Program-made: the position numbers and the translations under genes
Shown: positions 61,320-64,000 of the stretch, one piece after another
Layout: every line of letters starts with the position of its first letter
Position numbering within the stretch: the stretch's first letter is position 1
Source: Vibrio sp. STUT-A11
GTDB lineage: Bacteria > Pseudomonadota > Gammaproteobacteria > Enterobacterales > Vibrionaceae
Direction: 5' to 3'
DNA length: 64,000 nucleotides
Assembly: GCF_026000435.1 (NCBI RefSeq)
Contig: NZ_AP026764.1
Location: 1,116,001 to 1,180,000 of the forward strand
Notes under the pieces: generated by a model
The model's input: only the letters and a program-made list of their open reading frames with translations
Told to the model about the DNA's origin: nothing
The model's database searches: none

Positions 61320-64000
61320 CTAATGGATTGGTTTACCGGAGAACTTCTCCAATACTTCCTTTGCTTTCATAGGTTTATAAAAGTAGAAGCCTTGTAGGTT
61401 ATTGACATTCCAGACTTTGAGTTTACGCACCTGACTCGCTGTTTCTACACCTTCTGCAACGATGGCTAATCCTAACTCCTGAGACATATTTACAATATTA
61501 CGTACAATTGTTTTCGCTCGATCATTGAATTCAATTTCATCAATATAGGACTTGTCTAGTTTGACAATATCCAGCGGGAAGTTACAGATGCTACTGAATG
61601 ATGAGTAGCCGGTACCAAAGTCGTCCAAAGCGAGCTGAACGCCCAGCCTCTTAATCTCGTTGATACTGTTGATAGAGTCGGATTTAGCACCCATTAACAT
61701 ACTTTCGGTGATTTCGAGCACAAGGCTTCCTGCAGAGATTTGGTATTCATCAATCAATGTCGTGAGGTAGGAAATTAATTTTGAGTGATAAAAATGACGT
61801 GCACTCAAGTTAATGTGAACGGAGAGTTGCGGTAACCCCTTAGCGATACGCTCTCGATTGAGTGGACCAATAAATGCGCAAGATTGCTCGAGGATGGACT
61901 GCCCAAGCTCAATAATCAATTTTCCTTGCTCAGCCACGGGAATAAAAGCAGTCGGTGATACCATACCGAGTTCTGGGTGTTGCCAGCGTGCAAGCGCCTC
62001 AAAACCGATGACGTCTTCTGACTTGGCATCAACGATGGGTTGATAGTACGGAGTGATTTTTCCCTGCTGTATTGCGCCTTCTAAGTCACGATTAATGATT
62101 TTTAACGCTTCTGCTTGTTCGGATAGTGCTTCTCCAGTAACGAAGACTTCACGAACCTTTTTTCCACTTAACGATTGTGCTGAGTGGCGAGCCGCCATCA
62201 GAAGATGATCCACAGGCTGGTGGGTGATTTTGGGGTCCATCATCACGGCTTTGCTGTTAAGAGATACAGTGATGCCAGAAAAAACAGCCTTACATGAGAG
62301 TTGTTTTAACAAGTGATTGGTGGATTCAATCACATCCTGATGGTTTGCCTCATCAGGGATTAAAATAACAAATTCATGTTCACTGACACGACCTATTTTA
62401 TATTGCCCCAATGCTTCACGCAGCAATTTGGCAAGGTGCTGAACGGCTTCGTCGAAGACGCGGTGTCCGTATACTTCTGCAAGTTGCTTTAGCTGCTTAT
62501 TTTTAAGAAAAACAAATGAAAAGCGATTAGGTTGTGTTTTTACCAGCTTATCAAGTGCTTCCATGATAGATGCGCGATTGCAGAAGCCGGAGACAGGGTC
62601 AAAATCGGTCAATTGCTGAATCATCTCCGCTTGTTGTTTTGCTTGCCTAATGTCCTGAATTAGCAGCATGATTGCGCTCTGCCCATGGTGCTGGATGAAC
62701 GCGGCTTCAATCAGACAGTCAATAGTATCGCCGTTACCATCGAGAAGTTGCGCTTCGAACAGTGTTCTGCCGTTTTCTAATTCAATCAGCATTTCCTTGA
62801 GTCGTGCTTCTCGGTCATCATGCGCGCAAAGGGAATCGAGTGGACGCTTAATCAATTCAGACTTTTGATGATTGAGTATGTCTAACGCTCGTGGGTTGGC
62901 ATCGACAATTTCACGCTCAATCACAAAAAGCATACCTAACGAAGAGCTATGATATAACGCACTAAAGTTGTGCATTGAATCTTTTAACTGAGACTGTGTT
63001 ATGGATGTATTGTCAGAAAGCTTCTGTATCAATTTAGTCGCGAGTTCCAGCTCATCCTCAGTAATTGACTGAACAGGTTCAAGTTTATATTCCGACACGA
63101 TTTTGTGCATGTCGTCAGCAAAGTGATTGAATCGAATTGCGACTTTCTTTTTGAAAATGGCTAGTGTGACCGTTGCGATGGCTGTAGCGACAACACCGAC
63201 GGTAGCGAATAGGTAAAGAAACAGCGCACTACCTTTAGAGTAGTAATCACGTGTCATTTCCGTTTCCAACCATGCAATTGGAGAACCTCCGAGGTCGTTC
63301 AGCAGCGTAGATTTGGTAATAGCCGTCGAAGACTTCACAATCTCGCGCGCAAGGGTATTATCTGCTTGTGGGGATACTAGAGGGGCTAATGCGTTTTGTG
63401 CAGATAGTATGGCTGCAAAGTCACCGAGAAAACGCGTCGTTAAATTCCTTCCCCACAACAACCAGCCATTTGAAGCACTACTACCCTTACTGTTTTTTAC
63501 CGGTGTTAAAGTAAGCCCCCAGATAGTGTTATCGATTTTTAATAGCCCAGAAAGTTGGGTTCGATGAGAATCCGGTTTTTGGTTCGTTGACACTATATGC
63601 TGTTGAATGAGCGGATGATGTACAACTTTAGTGGATAACGCAGAAGATTTTTCAGGTGAATTTTCTCGAGTCAGTGAGAGCATCTCTTGCCCAGCAAGCG
63701 TGACAAACGACATCATATCCAGATTTAACGAGTTGAGCGTTTCTAAGTACAGGTTTCGCTCGGTATAGCCTGTTATGTCGGGGCTATCGAGAAAAAGATC
63801 GTAAGTTTCATCCCAATATGCCCAGTCATAAGAGTTAGCATTTTGTTGGGATACCATCAAATCAACCACAGATAGCGCTTGCTGGTTGGCTAGGTCAATT
63901 TCCATGTTTTCCAATTGGTCGACGCTATACAGAAAAAAATAGCGACTTATAATCAGACAACTTAGTACCATTCCAAGCAAACCAAGTGAGAAGTATAGAG
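61320..64000 (-). CDS. CHASE4-PAS-GGDEF-EAL protein, likely c-di-GMP phosphodiesterase (5' end outside window)
   Basis: At least 893 codons open to the window edge; the TTG at 63980 lies inside the first transmembrane helix (LLGMVLSCLIISRYFFLYSV), so the true start is just beyond 64000. Order: TM1, CHASE4 periplasmic sensor (to about residue 225), TM2 (ALFLYLFATVGVVATAIATV), PAS-like region (about 330-450), a GGDEF domain whose signature is degenerate (RVSEHEFVIL), and an EAL domain with FEALARWQHPE, INLSARHF, LDDFGTGYSSFSSI and VAEGVET intact. It should hydrolyse c-di-GMP and not make it. Confidence 0.9.
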   Translation of the reverse strand, partial: LYFSLGLLGMVLSCLIISRYFFLYSVDQLENMEIDLANQQALSVVDLMVSQQNANSYDWAYWDETYDLFLDSPDITGYTERNLYLETLNSLNLDMMSFVTLAGQEMLSLTRENSPEKSSALSTKVVHHPLIQQHIVSTNQKPDSHRTQLSGLLKIDNTIWGLTLTPVKNSKGSSASNGWLLWGRNLTTRFLGDFAAILSAQNALAPLVSPQADNTLAREIVKSSTAITKSTLLNDLGGSPIAWLETEMTRDYYSKGSALFLYLFATVGVVATAIATVTLAIFKKKVAIRFNHFADDMHKIVSEYKLEPVQSITEDELELATKLIQKLSDNTSITQSQLKDSMHNFSALYHSSSLGMLFVIEREIVDANPRALDILNHQKSELIKRPLDSLCAHDDREARLKEMLIELENGRTLFEAQLLDGNGDTIDCLIEAAFIQHHGQSAIMLLIQDIRQAKQQAEMIQQLTDFDPVSGFCNRASIMEALDKLVKTQPNRFSFVFLKNKQLKQLAEVYGHRVFDEAVQHLAKLLREALGQYKIGRVSEHEFVILIPDEANHQDVIESTNHLLKQLSCKAVFSGITVSLNSKAVMMDPKITHQPVDHLLMAARHSAQSLSGKKVREVFVTGEALSEQAEALKIINRDLEGAIQQGKITPYYQPIVDAKSEDVIGFEALARWQHPELGMVSPTAFIPVAEQGKLIIELGQSILEQSCAFIGPLNRERIAKGLPQLSVHINLSARHFYHSKLISYLTTLIDEYQISAGSLVLEITESMLMGAKSDSINSINEIKRLGVQLALDDFGTGYSSFSSICNFPLDIVKLDKSYIDEIEFNDRAKTIVRNIVNMSQELGLAIVAEGVETASQVRKLKVWNVNNLQGFYFYKPMKAKEVLEKFSGKPIH

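Noticed and set aside
1..64000. CRISPR arrays, tRNA or rRNA genes, integrons and prophage genes
   Set aside because: None was seen on reading the window; the only mobile DNA recognised is the mini-IS at 7973-8207.

Overview
The window is gammaproteobacterial and almost certainly from a Vibrio. The betIBA-choXWV operon, the liu/mms branched-chain acyl-CoA clusters, the NfeD/slipin pair, an IS903-group relic with a Vibrio-like transposase start, and moderate GC all fit. In V. parahaemolyticus the betIBA-proXWV genes lie on the small chromosome, so this may be chromosome II; that is inference from known gene order, not something the window shows.

Layout. (1) 1-3 kb: an edge-cut LysR gene divergent from an MFS transporter, then an EamA/DMT exporter. 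(2) 3.2-8.2 kb: a decaying stretch holding a chemotaxis receptor without its 5' end, an MFS gene with an internal deletion and a frameshift, C-terminal halves of an MBL hydrolase and a LysR regulator fused back to back, and a 235-bp internally deleted IS903-group element; an intact acetyltransferase and a DOPA-dioxygenase-like gene sit among them. (3) 8.3-20.2 kb: etfBA divergent from ETF-ubiquinone oxidoreductase, then a seven-gene operon in which a branched-chain-type ABC transporter is interleaved with two adenylate-forming ligases. (4) 20.2-24.3 kb: a TPMT-like methyltransferase, a SorAB-like sulfite dehydrogenase and a nitronate monooxygenase. (5) 24.3-30 kb: LysR divergent from a polar amino acid ABC transporter plus dgcN-dgcA (D-glutamate catabolism). 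(6) 30-36 kb: a lipoprotein, the folate-independent methionine synthase pair mesX-mesD, and MarR with a FUSC efflux protein. (7) 36-51 kb: liuRABCDE (leucine degradation) divergent from a thiolase followed by valine/isoleucine genes (mmsA, acyl-CoA dehydrogenase, hydratase, HIBYL-CoA hydrolase, mmsB, SDR). (8) 51-58.7 kb: betI-betB-betA-choX-choW-choV (choline uptake and conversion to glycine betaine). (9) 58.7-64 kb: an intergenic repeat, slipin/NfeD, and a CHASE4-GGDEF-EAL protein cut by the window end.

How it fits together. Palindromes resembling the LiuR operator (TTGACGTTAACGTAAA type) occur in the etf divergent promoter, in front of the liv/ligase operon, and twice in front of the thiolase. 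This suggests one LiuR regulon that covers uptake and CoA activation of an acid substrate, leucine/valine/isoleucine acyl-CoA oxidation, and delivery of the electrons through ETF to ubiquinone. The ABC transporter with two built-in ligases is the least described system here. A second theme is post-transcriptional: each of the three solute-binding-protein genes lying inside an ABC operon is followed by an intercistronic hairpin without a T-run.
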